Origin: JAKEGK01 sp036507695
GTDB taxonomy: Bacteria > Pseudomonadota > Gammaproteobacteria > SZUA-152
NCBI GenBank assembly: GCA_036507695.1
Contig: DATCIR010000327.1
Location: forward strand, 1 to 12,096
Length of the DNA stretch: 12,096 nucleotides
Direction of reading: 5' to 3'
Positions 1 to 7,586 of this stretch are shown here, piece by piece. The notes beneath the pieces were generated by a model that did not search any database, was not told the origin of the DNA, and was given only the letters and a program-made list of their open reading frames with translations. Each line of letters opens with the position of its first letter. The stretch's first letter is position 1. Both the position numbers and the translations under genes were made by a program.

Positions 1-1019
1 AATAATTCCCGCGGACTGGTCTCCAGCGAAAATTGGAAATAGCCGAGCTTGGCATTCGCGTCCCAATTATTTCCAACCCGCCAGGGGCGGGATAATTCAA
101 AACTTTGGGTGCGAAGAATGCTGACAACTCGCTGCCCCGGGCTGGGCAACGCGTTATTAACACCGAAAAAGTCCCCTAGGCCCTCCGCAACACTTTGCCA
201 GGCGAAATGGTAGTCTCCGGCATACGCATTAAACAGGTAGGATTGGTGTTCTTCCCGGTTGTTAATCGGCCCGGGCGCGTTAGAAATTGGCGTATCCCGC
301 ATGATGTCGTTGTCAACTTCTATATCACCGCCAGCCACGTTGACATCGGAAAAGCTAAAATCAAATTTCAGTCTCGGGTGAAATTCGTGACTGACTGATG
401 CACCCAATGTCCGTCTTTCAAGATCGGTAGAGCGCAGATAGGCTTCTGCTCTGGCTTTACGGGTAATAACATTCACCACCCCCACCGAGGCATATTCGCC
501 ATAGATCGCGGAACCCGGGCCCCGAATCACCTCGATTCTATCGACCTGTTCAATGGGCAGTATTAACAGTGTGCTGGCGCCTCCCAAGGCTCCGTTAAAG
601 GGGGTATCGTTCAATAAAAACTTTATCTTGCCTGAGAAGAAAGACGGCCCGAGTCCTCTCACCAGTACCTGCGGCCTGCCATCATTGGTGCGTGACAATT
701 CAATACCGGGCACCAAACCCAACGCATCATGCACGGTTTGCACGCCGCGCGCTTCCAGGTCGCCGCCGTGCAGCACGGTCATCACATCCGGCACAAAATC
801 CACATTCATCCGGGTACGGGTTGCAAGTTCGGTCTCCTCGTCCAGTAACTGCATTAATTCCCGTAACGCAATTTCAGAGGGAACCAAGGTTTTGTTTTCG
901 CTTATATCGATGTTACTGGATAGTTGCGCGGAAGTGAGTGGCGCGGTGAAACACAGCACCATTGCCCACAAAAGACGTTGGGGCCGTTGTAAGATAAACT
1001 GTTTTTTGTTTTTTTTCAT
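1..1019 (-). CDS. TonB-dependent receptor, N-terminal part (3' end off the left edge)
   Basis: Outer-membrane receptor that would take up a ligand using TonB energy; the ligand cannot be told. Read from an ATG at 1019, the frame stays open to position 1 (about 339 residues). Residues 1-31 look like a Sec signal peptide: a Lys-rich start, a hydrophobic stretch LLWAMVLCFTAPL, and a likely cut after TSA. A plug domain spans about 73-190, with FVPDVMTVLHGGDLEARG, the motif VPGIELSR, VLVRGLG, and the strongly conserved end IEVIRGPGSAIYGEYA followed by VGVVNVITRKA. Residues after about 200 show alternating beta-barrel-like sequence. The barrel end and C-terminal Phe/Trp are outside the window, so integrity cannot be judged. 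The ribosome-binding site ahead of the ATG is weak. It is transcribed divergently from the RND remnant and TauE gene. Family call is firm; substrate unknown. Confidence 0.92.
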   Translation of the reverse strand, partial: MKKNKKQFILQRPQRLLWAMVLCFTAPLTSAQLSSNIDISENKTLVPSEIALRELMQLLDEETELATRTRMNVDFVPDVMTVLHGGDLEARGVQTVHDALGLVPGIELSRTNDGRPQVLVRGLGPSFFSGKIKFLLNDTPFNGALGGASTLLILPIEQVDRIEVIRGPGSAIYGEYASVGVVNVITRKARAEAYLRSTDLERRTLGASVSHEFHPRLKFDFSFSDVNVAGGDIEVDNDIMRDTPISNAPGPINNREEHQSYLFNAYAGDYHFAWQSVAEGLGDFFGVNNALPSPGQRVVSILRTQSFELSRPWRVGNNWDANAKLGYFQFSLETSPREL

Positions 1020-1056
1020 AGGATTAAACCGAGATGTACGCCACCCATAAAAATTA

Positions 1057-1085
1057 ATCATACGCGAATTTCTTCAGTTTATTAA
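1057..1085 (-). promoter_or_regulatory. Candidate promoter of the TonB receptor gene
   Basis: On the minus strand a TATGAT hexamer (1057-1062) resembles a -10 box. A poor -35 candidate, TTAATA (1080-1085), lies 17 bp upstream. It sits about 40 bp before the receptor ATG, a plausible distance. Only the -10 is convincing, and no Fur-box-like palindrome was recognised nearby. Confidence 0.3.
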
Positions 1086-1142
1086 ATACTCCTACACGAG
1101 AAATATTCAAAAAATCCCCCCAATAACGCTTGCGCAAATCCA

Positions 1143-1436
1143 GGTAAAGCCGGCCTACCCATCGCGATGACCAGCCTGACCACCGCCGTTGGCTCATGGT
1201 CGTTTTCCACGGCGGACGTTGCCTCACTCGACGCTCTGGGTATCTTCGCCGGTATAGGTGTTAGTGTTGCACAGTTTTACACACTGGTACTGTTGCCGGC
1301 GTTATCGAGTCTGGCCTACGCCAAACACAAACATCTCGAGCCTGCCCAACCCACCATGGCGCATGGCTCATGGCTCATCCAATATTTGAAAAATTCAGAC
1401 AGCCCTTGGGTAGGCAAGCGTTGGTTTTCACCATAG
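1143..1436 (+). pseudogene. Remnant of an RND/MMPL-family exporter, C-terminal membrane segment
   Basis: The reading frame matches the end of the second transmembrane block of RND-superfamily (MMPL/COG1033-type) exporters: GLPIAMTSLTTAVG, then WSFSTADVASLDALGIFAGIG, then a hydrophobic helix ending in YTLVLLPALSSL. The resemblance begins about eight codons before the first ATG (1167), at GKAGLPIA, and that ATG has no ribosome-binding site. This suggests the piece was once internal to a much larger protein; full exporters of this kind are normally some 750 residues or more. After LLPALSSL the sequence (about 40 residues) is not recognisable. The upstream frame is closed by a stop at 1083-1085. 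Its stop codon lies nine bases before the TauE gene. A short expressed membrane peptide is possible but less likely than a decayed gene. Confidence 0.6.
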
Positions 1437-1445
1437 AGTAGCCAT

Positions 1446-2186
1446 ATGTCAACCGAAGACATCATCCTTACCGTGCTGATTCTGGTGGCCGCGCTGCTGT
1501 ACGCGTCGGTTGGCCACGCCGGCGCATCCGGTTACCTGGCGGCCATGGCGCTCACCGGTATTGCACCCGCCGTGATGAAACCCACGGCGTTGACCTTAAA
1601 TATTTTGGTGGCCAGCATTGCGACGTACAAATTTTATCGCGCCGGCGCATTTTCCTGGCCGTTGTTCTGGCCGTTCGCGGTGGCGGCCATGCCGTTTGCC
1701 TACCTCGGCGGCTTGCTGACATTGCCCGGACACATCTACAAACCCCTGGTTGGCGCTGTCCTCATTTATGCCGCGTGGCGTTCATTTCATACCGCGCATC
1801 AAGCCGCGTACAGTGCCGATGTTCGGCCATCGTTATTGATACTGATACCGGTGGGCGCAGCATTAGGTTTTCTATCCGGGCTTACGGGCGTGGGCGGCGG
1901 TATTTTTTTAAGTCCCCTATTATTATTTCTGCGTTGGGCGCAAGTGCGCGTCATATCCGGCATTGCCGCCGCCTTTATCCTCGTCAATTCCATCGCCGGA
2001 CTAATGGGAGTTATGTCCGCCAATATCACCCTGCCGTCCGCTTTACCTTATTGGGCCATCGCCGCAATGGTGGGTGGCTTCATCGGCGCCGAGTACGGGA
2101 GCAAACGGCTCGGCAACCCCATTATCCAAAAGTTGTTAGCGGTGGTACTGGCCATCGCCGGCGCCAAAATGATTGCGGCGGTCTAA
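1446..2186 (+). CDS. TauE/SafE-family membrane transporter (putative sulfite/anion exporter)
   Basis: Inner-membrane protein of 246 residues, the usual size for the TauE/SafE (DUF81) family, whose characterised members export sulfite, sulfoacetate or related organosulfur anions. The sequence is almost entirely hydrophobic, with about seven to eight predicted helices. It shows the family's two-fold internal repeat: YASVGHAGASGYLAAMAL near residues 19-36 and GFLSGLTGVGGGIFLSPLLL at about 141-160. Each repeat carries the Gly-rich turn before a conserved Pro/Leu-rich helix. The ATG at 1446 follows the upstream remnant's stop by nine bases, and its ribosome-binding site is weak. It is convergent with the aminotransferase gene. 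The family is clear; the transported anion is inference, and the glycolate genes next door run the other way and need not be related. Confidence 0.88.
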   Translation: MSTEDIILTVLILVAALLYASVGHAGASGYLAAMALTGIAPAVMKPTALTLNILVASIATYKFYRAGAFSWPLFWPFAVAAMPFAYLGGLLTLPGHIYKPLVGAVLIYAAWRSFHTAHQAAYSADVRPSLLILIPVGAALGFLSGLTGVGGGIFLSPLLLFLRWAQVRVISGIAAAFILVNSIAGLMGVMSANITLPSALPYWAIAAMVGGFIGAEYGSKRLGNPIIQKLLAVVLAIAGAKMIAAV

Positions 2187-2199
2187 GCTTCGTTAATCG

Positions 2200-2234
2200 A
2201 AAAAAAAGGGCCGGTATCGGCAGGATACCAGCCC
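2200..2234 (-). terminator. Intrinsic terminator after the glyoxylate aminotransferase gene
   Basis: An 11-bp stem (2208-2218 with 2224-2234, one mismatch) closes a five-base loop. On the minus strand it is followed by eight T (the A-run at 2200-2207). This is a textbook rho-independent terminator 27 bases past the aminotransferase stop at 2261. On the plus strand the hairpin is followed by only a short T-run, so it may also weakly end TauE transcription. Confidence 0.85.
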
Positions 2235-2260
2235 ATTTTCGACATCGTTTGGATGAGCAA

Positions 2261-3445
2261 CTATTTCGCCATCATAACTGCATTCGCCGCCTTGACCGCC
2301 TGGCCGGAACCAATAGCAGCGCCCATGTCGGTCAGGATGGCGTCCAAGGCGCCAAGGCACAGCAAGATATTGCCCGGGCGGCTGGCGTAACCCATCAGGC
2401 CGATGCGCCACACCTTGCCGGCGAGCGCGCCGAGGCCGGCGCCGATTTCCAGATTGAATTCATCCAGCAGGCGTTTTCTGACCAGCGCCTCGTCCACGCC
2501 TTTCGGGATAGTCACCGCATTGAGTTGCGGCAAACGCTCCTGTTGCTTGACAATGAACTCCATGCCCATGGCTTCGACACCGGCACGGAGTATTTCGTGA
2601 TTGCGTTTATGCCGCGCCCAGGAATTTTCCAGGCCTTCCTCCTGCAGCATGACCAGCGCTTCGTGCAAGCCATATAAAGCGTTGATCGGCGCGGTATGGT
2701 GGTACGCCCGTTTGCTGGCGCCACCCCAATAACCCATCACCAGGTTCAAATCCATAAACCAGCTTTGCACCTTGGTCTTGCGGTTCTTGATGGTTTCGAC
2801 AGCCCGGTCGCTAAAACTCACGGGTGATAATCCGGGCGTACAGGACAAGCACTTCTGGGTGCCGGAATAAATGGCATCGATGCCCCAGGCATCGACTTCC
2901 AGTGGACTGCCGCCGAGCGAGGTCACCGCGTCCACAATGGTCAAACAGCCGTGCTCACGGGCGATTTCACACAGCAGCCTGGCGTCGGAACAGGCGCCGG
3001 TCGAGGTTTCCGCGTGCACAAACGCCACCACTTTGGCGTCCGGATGGGCTTTCAAGGCGTCGTGTAATTTATTCGGATCCACCGCCGCGCCCCAGCTGTC
3101 TTCCACCATCACCGCCGTCGCGCCCACGCGCTCGACGTTTTCTTTCATGCGCCCGCCGAACACGCCGTTCTGGCAGACGATGACTTTATCACCCGGCTCC
3201 ACCAGGTTGACGAAACAGGTTTCCATGCCGGAGGAACCCGGCGCGGATACCGGAATGGTCAATTGATTTTTAGTGCGGAAAGCGTATTGCAGCAGTTCTT
3301 TCATTTCATCCATCATGCCGATGAAAGCGGGATCAAGATGACCGATGGTGGGCCTGGCCATGGCGCTTAATACGCGCGGATGAACATCGGAAGGGCCCGG
3401 GCCCATCAGGGTGCGTACCGGTGGAACGAAAGATTTGATTGCCAT
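2261..3445 (-). CDS. Class V aminotransferase, serine/alanine-glyoxylate type
   Basis: PLP-dependent cytosolic enzyme that would transfer an amino group, from alanine or serine, to glyoxylate to give glycine. It has 394 residues, normal for the family. Visible signatures: LMGPGPSDVHPRVL at the N-terminus; GHLDP at 35-39; the cofactor-phosphate region SAPGSSGMET near 67-76; VHAETSTG around 143-150; VDAVTSLGG at 171-179, with Asp172 expected to pair with the pyridine nitrogen; YSGTQKCLSCTPGL, with Lys198 as the Schiff-base lysine; and a C-terminal Arg356 in YASRPGN, expected to bind the substrate carboxylate. It is the last gene after glcD-glcE-glcF, 111 bp beyond the glcF stop, with its own candidate promoter. 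That position strongly supports glyoxylate as acceptor. The choice of amino donor (serine, alanine or aspartate) cannot be read from sequence, so no symbol is given. Confidence 0.92.
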   Translation of the reverse strand: MAIKSFVPPVRTLMGPGPSDVHPRVLSAMARPTIGHLDPAFIGMMDEMKELLQYAFRTKNQLTIPVSAPGSSGMETCFVNLVEPGDKVIVCQNGVFGGRMKENVERVGATAVMVEDSWGAAVDPNKLHDALKAHPDAKVVAFVHAETSTGACSDARLLCEIAREHGCLTIVDAVTSLGGSPLEVDAWGIDAIYSGTQKCLSCTPGLSPVSFSDRAVETIKNRKTKVQSWFMDLNLVMGYWGGASKRAYHHTAPINALYGLHEALVMLQEEGLENSWARHKRNHEILRAGVEAMGMEFIVKQQERLPQLNAVTIPKGVDEALVRKRLLDEFNLEIGAGLGALAGKVWRIGLMGYASRPGNILLCLGALDAILTDMGAAIGSGQAVKAANAVMMAK

Positions 3446-3503
3446 GCTAAGTTCTCGCTGATTAGGCTGCTCAATAGGAATCTTGAAGTATCAGGAATCG
3501 CGT

Positions 3504-3533
3504 AGTATAAAAGCGCCGGCCCGTCAGGATCAA
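3504..3533 (-). promoter_or_regulatory. Candidate internal promoter ahead of the aminotransferase gene
   Basis: On the minus strand, TTGATC (3528-3533, four of six consensus bases) and TATACT (3504-3509, five of six) are separated by 18 bp within the glcF-aminotransferase gap. Transcription would begin near 3497, about 50 bases before the ATG at 3445. It would let the aminotransferase be made without glycolate oxidase, in addition to read-through from glcD. Confidence 0.5.
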
Positions 3534-3556
3534 CTGAAAGTAAATCCCCGGCGAAG

Positions 3557-4777
3557 TTAAAGGTTGTGTTCCGCCACCAACTCCATCCAATGTTTGACGG
3601 ATACTGAGGCATTGCCTTGCAAGTGCAACAGACAACCGATATTGGCCGTTGCGATGACCTGCGGTTTGCCTTTTTGCAATTCCGCCAGCTTGTTGATGAG
3701 TAATTTTTCCGATATTTCCGGTTGCAAGAGGGTGTAGGTGCCGGCGGCGCCGCAACAGAGATGCGCATCTTTGATCGTTGTCAGCTCATAACCCAGAGCG
3801 GTCAGTTGCGATTCCACGGTTCCCGCCAAATTCTGCCCGTGCTGCAAACTACAGGGTGCGTGGAACGCGATTTTGAGCGGCTGCGTCAGCTTTTTCAAAT
3901 TTTTTAATGCAGCGCTTGCCGTTACTTCACTGATATCCTTGGCAAGCGCGGATATTCTGCGGGCTTGTTCCGCATAGCGCGAATCGTGCCGCAGCCAATA
4001 ACCATAATCTTTGACATGCGGCGCGCAACCGCTGGCGCTTACAACTATCGCTTCTATGCCCGCTTCCACGGCCGGCCACCATGCATCGATATTATTGCGC
4101 ATCCATTGCCGGGCTTCCCCGGTTTTACCCAAATGCTGGCTGATCGCCCCGCAACACGCTGGCGATTGGGTTTCTTCGATCAGGGTAATACCCAATTTAT
4201 CAAACACCCGCGCCGTGGCGCGATTAATATCCGGCGCCAGTTGTGATTGCACACAACCTTTTAGTAACAACATTTTTCTCTGGTGATTAGCCGCCGGAAA
4301 CGCCAAGCGGGGCTTTTTCACCAGCAGTGTGGATTCGAGACGTAAGGGCAGCATAAAGCGGAACCAACGGCCCAATGCCAACAACCAGCGATACCGATAC
4401 AGACGCGGCAAAATCCGGTTCAGTGCGTTGCGCTTGATGGTTTCGAGCCATCCGCGCGGGACTTTTTCCTCAACCAGGCCACGGCCTATATCCAGTAGCC
4501 GGGAATATTCCACACCGGACGGACAGACCGTTTCGCACGCGCGGCAGAGCAAACAACGATCCAGATGCAGCTGCGACAGCTCACTGACGTCATTACCTTC
4601 CAGCAATTGTTTGATGAGATAAATGCGGCCGCGCGGACCATCCAGCTCATCGCCCAGCAACTGGTACGTCGGACAGGCCGCGTTGCAAAATCCGCAATGC
4701 ACGCAGCGCCGTAAAATCTCGTTAGCGATCTTGCCGTCCGCCGACTCGGCGTAGGCTTTTGTCAAGGAAGTACGCAT
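3557..4777 (-). CDS. glcF: Glycolate oxidase iron-sulfur subunit GlcF
   Basis: Electron-transfer subunit of the membrane-associated glycolate oxidase (glycolate dehydrogenase), passing electrons from the GlcD/GlcE flavin subunits to the respiratory chain. The 406-residue length is typical. Two 4Fe-4S ferredoxin motifs are complete: Cys25-Cys28-Cys31-Cys35 (CVHCGFCNAACP) and Cys75-Cys78-Cys81-Cys85 (CLLCRACETVCPSG). They are followed by two CCG (heterodisulfide-reductase-like) domains with CCG at 208-210 and 341-343 and other conserved Cys such as HAPCSLQHG. The start codon shares its A with the glcE stop (TGATG), a translational-coupling arrangement. All cluster cysteines are present, so it appears functional. 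Confidence 0.96.
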   Translation of the reverse strand: MRTSLTKAYAESADGKIANEILRRCVHCGFCNAACPTYQLLGDELDGPRGRIYLIKQLLEGNDVSELSQLHLDRCLLCRACETVCPSGVEYSRLLDIGRGLVEEKVPRGWLETIKRNALNRILPRLYRYRWLLALGRWFRFMLPLRLESTLLVKKPRLAFPAANHQRKMLLLKGCVQSQLAPDINRATARVFDKLGITLIEETQSPACCGAISQHLGKTGEARQWMRNNIDAWWPAVEAGIEAIVVSASGCAPHVKDYGYWLRHDSRYAEQARRISALAKDISEVTASAALKNLKKLTQPLKIAFHAPCSLQHGQNLAGTVESQLTALGYELTTIKDAHLCCGAAGTYTLLQPEISEKLLINKLAELQKGKPQVIATANIGCLLHLQGNASVSVKHWMELVAEHNL

Positions 4778-5853
4778 CAGATCCTGTCCTCGTACAAGCG
4801 ATGCCGGTTGAGAATTTTCGCCGGATCAAATGCCGTTTTTAATTTTTGATGGATCGCCATCAGGGCCGAAGGCAAGGGATGAAATACGCAATAGGGTTGT
4901 TGTCGTTCCCAGAATTCCCTGTGTTTAAATAACGTGGCATGTCCGCCCTCCGCCGCCACGGCGTCCCGCACATCACGCGGGCTGGCATCCGTTTTCAACC
5001 AACGCAAGGCGCCGCCCCAGTCGAATAACCAACTGCCCGGCAGGCCCAACGGCAAGGTGGCCGGCGCCAGCGACAATCGCCACAGCGGCATGTCATTGGC
5101 GAAGAAAAAATGCTGCTGCTCTTTGACCTGGCGCCAGAACTCGGGCCCCTGCTTTAACTCGTCACCGGCGATTTTTTTTCTCAGCTCTTTAATGCCTAGT
5201 TCGGTGCTGGAGAAACGCATCACCACGGCTTCACCATCGTAAACCGCTCCGGATAAAGGCAGTGGCTGCCCGGCCCTGGCATTCATGATATCAATGGCTT
5301 CATTGGTATGAGCCGCGATAGCAAGCGTGGTTTCCGCCTCAGGAACCGGCAGCACTTTTAACGATACTTCCAGTATAACGCCCAGTGTTCCCAAAGCGCC
5401 CGCCATCAGGCGCGACACATCGTAACCGGCCACGTTCTTAATCACTTTACCGCCAAACTCAATCACCTCGCCTTTTCCGGTCAACACTTTGCAGCCCAGC
5501 ACAAAATCCCTGGCGCTGCCGGCAAAGGCGCGCCGCGGGCCGGAAAATCCGCAGGCGATTGTGCCGCCCAGTGTGGCTGTTTCACCGAAATGCGGCGGTT
5601 CAAACGCTAACATTTGGCCGTGTTGCGCGAGGGTGCTTTCAATGTCTTTTAAGGGTGTGCCCGCCCGGGCGGTAATCACCAGTTCCTTGGGCTCATACTC
5701 AATAATGCCGCGGTGTTCACCGGCGGCGAATACTTCACCATCACAGGCATTACCATAAAAGAACTTGCTGCCTCCGCCCCGGATAAGCAGCGGATTATTC
5801 GCCTGAAATGCGCGCTGCACTTGCGCTTGCAGTTGTTGGGTAATATCACTCAT
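4777..5853 (-). CDS. glcE: Glycolate oxidase FAD-binding subunit GlcE
   Basis: Second flavoprotein subunit of glycolate oxidase, needed with GlcD and GlcF for glycolate to glyoxylate oxidation. It has 358 residues, normal for GlcE and shorter than GlcD. A PCMH-type FAD-binding domain fills residues 1 to about 173: LLIRGGGSKFFYG, the ELVITARAGTPL segment, LGGTIACGFSGPRRAFAGSA and VIKNVAGYDVSRLMAGALGT. The C-terminal half is the diverged cap region, ending in the family-typical FDPAKILNRHRLY. It begins 21 bases after the glcD stop and overlaps glcF by one base, so the three genes are surely one transcript. The ribosome-binding site is only a short GGA, consistent with coupling to glcD translation. 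Confidence 0.95.
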   Translation of the reverse strand: MSDITQQLQAQVQRAFQANNPLLIRGGGSKFFYGNACDGEVFAAGEHRGIIEYEPKELVITARAGTPLKDIESTLAQHGQMLAFEPPHFGETATLGGTIACGFSGPRRAFAGSARDFVLGCKVLTGKGEVIEFGGKVIKNVAGYDVSRLMAGALGTLGVILEVSLKVLPVPEAETTLAIAAHTNEAIDIMNARAGQPLPLSGAVYDGEAVVMRFSSTELGIKELRKKIAGDELKQGPEFWRQVKEQQHFFFANDMPLWRLSLAPATLPLGLPGSWLFDWGGALRWLKTDASPRDVRDAVAAEGGHATLFKHREFWERQQPYCVFHPLPSALMAIHQKLKTAFDPAKILNRHRLYEDRI

Positions 5854-5874
5854 GGTATCCGGCTTCGGCGCGCG

Positions 5875-7341
5875 TTAAAATCGTTCCAGGTCGGGAAAGG
5901 GCAGCTTGCCGCCGTGCACGTGCATGGCGCCCAGTTCGGCGCAACGATGCAGGCTTGGCACGGCCTTGCCCGGATTCAGCAATTGTTGAGGGTCGAAGGC
6001 CTGTTTCACGGCATGAAACTGCTGCAAGGCCAGCGGGGAAAATTGCACGCACATCTGGTTGATCTTTTCCACGCCCACCCCGTGCTCACCGGTAATGGTT
6101 CCGCCGACTTCGACACAGATTTCGAGGATTTTCCCGCCCAGCTCTTCCGCCTTTTGCAACTCACCTTGTATGTTGGCATCGTAAAGAATCAGCGGATGCA
6201 GGTTGCCGTCGCCGGCATGAAACACATTAGCCACCGGCAACCCGTATTCTCCGGATAACTCGCTGATACGCTGCAAAACATAGGGTAATTGGCGGCGGGG
6301 AATCGTGCCATCCATGCAATAATAGTCCGGTGAGATCCGGCCTACCGCCGGAAACGCCGCTTTGCGGCCTTTCCAGAGCAATTCCCGCTCCGCGTCATCG
6401 GCGGAAATCCGCTGCGAAGTTGCGCCGGCCTGTTGCAGCACTGCTTGCACTTTTTGAATCTGTTGCCGCACTTCCGCGCTGCAGCCATCCAGCTCACATA
6501 ACAGGATAGCCGCCGCGTCCGTGGGATAACCGGCGTTGACATATGCTTCGCTGGCGCGAATGGCAAGGTTGTCCATCATTTCCAGGCCCGCGGGCACAAT
6601 GCCCGCCGCAAGAATGTCGCCCACGGCTTTACCGGCTTTCGCCAGGTCATCGAATGCCGCCATGATCAGTTGCGCGTATTCCGGTTTGGGGAGCAATTTG
6701 ACGGTGATTTCAACTATAATACCTAACATGCCTTCAGAGCCGCACATCAGGGCCAGCAAATCATAACCGGCGCCGTCAAAGCCGCTGCCGCCGAGTGTAA
6801 GAATATCACCGCCGATGGTGACCACTTTTAACTGTTGGATGTTATGCACGGTTAAGCCGTATTTCAAACAATGCACGCCGCCGGAATTTTCCGCGACATT
6901 GCCGCCGATGGAGCAGGCGATTTGCGACGAAGGATCCGGCGCATAATAAAGGCCATAGGGCGCGGCGGCTTCGGAAATAGCGAGATTGCGCACCCCCGGT
7001 TGCACGCAGGCGGTACGATTCAATTGGTCGATGCCCAGAATGCGCGTGAACTTCGCCAGGCTCAGCACCACGCCATTGGACAAAGGCAATGCGCCTCCCG
7101 ACAAACCGGTTCCGGCGCCGCGGGCAACCACGGGCACTTCCAGGCTGGCGCAGGCCGTGATGACCGCTTGCACCTGCTCAATGGTTTCGGGCAACACCAC
7201 CAATAATGGCAATTCACGATAGGCGGAGAGTGCGTCACATTCATAGGGACGCAACGCTTCTTCCGAGGAAAGTATGGCGTTATCCGGCAACCCGCTGCGC
7301 AGTGCGTTTATCAATAATGGTTTTTTGTGGAGATCATTCAC
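5875..7341 (-). CDS. glcD: Glycolate oxidase catalytic FAD subunit GlcD
   Basis: Main flavin subunit oxidising glycolate (often also D-lactate) to glyoxylate. It has 488 residues, as expected. The FAD domain shows VVARGAGTGLSGGALPLSNG (72-90), PDPSSQIACSIGGNVAENSG (135-154) and the GSEGMLGI turn (201-208). The C-terminal FAD-linked-oxidase domain shows the substrate-site motifs VFHAGDGNLHPL (373-384) and GGTITGEHGVGVEK (413-426), then a typical end, FDPQQLLNPGKA, followed by about 28 residues. The start is GTG at 7341; no good ribosome-binding site precedes it. D-lactate dehydrogenases of the same family look alike, but the adjacent glcE and glcF settle the assignment. No glcC-type regulator or glcG/glcB gene is present in the window. 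Confidence 0.96.
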   Translation of the reverse strand: MNDLHKKPLLINALRSGLPDNAILSSEEALRPYECDALSAYRELPLLVVLPETIEQVQAVITACASLEVPVVARGAGTGLSGGALPLSNGVVLSLAKFTRILGIDQLNRTACVQPGVRNLAISEAAAPYGLYYAPDPSSQIACSIGGNVAENSGGVHCLKYGLTVHNIQQLKVVTIGGDILTLGGSGFDGAGYDLLALMCGSEGMLGIIVEITVKLLPKPEYAQLIMAAFDDLAKAGKAVGDILAAGIVPAGLEMMDNLAIRASEAYVNAGYPTDAAAILLCELDGCSAEVRQQIQKVQAVLQQAGATSQRISADDAERELLWKGRKAAFPAVGRISPDYYCMDGTIPRRQLPYVLQRISELSGEYGLPVANVFHAGDGNLHPLILYDANIQGELQKAEELGGKILEICVEVGGTITGEHGVGVEKINQMCVQFSPLALQQFHAVKQAFDPQQLLNPGKAVPSLHRCAELGAMHVHGGKLPFPDLERF

Positions 7342-7586
7342 GGGTTATTGAAATGTTTGTTGATGCATTGACGGATGAACGCTTGCCCGGCCTGAATCCA
7401 AATCCGGCTATCCCGCACCCTGATTAAAAAGAGTAGATTATATAAACCGTGCACGACCGGCCGCAACCGGATCAGTAAGGTTTGTGCCGTTCTGGCAAAA
7501 ATAAAAAACAGTAGTCACACAATTAACAAGTCTAAAGTGATTTTTCGTAGTTTATTTTATTTAGTACTCATGGGAGCAACGCTTGC
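7342..7586. other. Intergenic region between glcD and the TerB-like gene
   Basis: AT-rich non-coding stretch of 245 bp carrying the candidate glcD promoter. A perfect 8-bp palindrome CGTGCACG (7448-7455) lies between its -35 and -10 boxes, where a repressor could act. No convincing terminator for the TerB-like gene was found: the only hairpin (about 7481-7501) lacks a T-run on the minus strand. Transcripts from the TerB-like gene may therefore read into glcD. Confidence 0.5.
7437..7466 (-). promoter_or_regulatory. Candidate promoter of the glcDEF operon
   Basis: On the minus strand a perfect TATAAT -10 box (7437-7442) lies 18 bp from a TTGCGG -35 candidate (7461-7466). Transcription would start near 7430, about 90 bases before the GTG of glcD. 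The perfect -10 in an AT-rich gap makes this the best promoter candidate in the window; the -35 is poor, which would fit activator dependence. Confidence 0.55.

Noticed and set aside
553..1050. Plus-strand open frame of 165 codons
   Set aside because: It is antisense to the TonB receptor plug domain, whose motifs (VIRGPGSAIYGEYA and others) are unmistakable. Its translation is Ser/Pro-rich with no recognisable domain.
1775..2677. Long plus-strand open frame of 300 codons
   Set aside because: It crosses from the TauE gene in another frame into the antisense of the aminotransferase gene. Its Arg/His-rich translation is typical of a shadow frame, and both real genes have clear family motifs.
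7480..7502. Terminator for the TerB-like gene
   Set aside because: The hairpin (TTTGTGCC with GGCAAAAA) has a mismatch and is not followed by a T-run on the minus strand.
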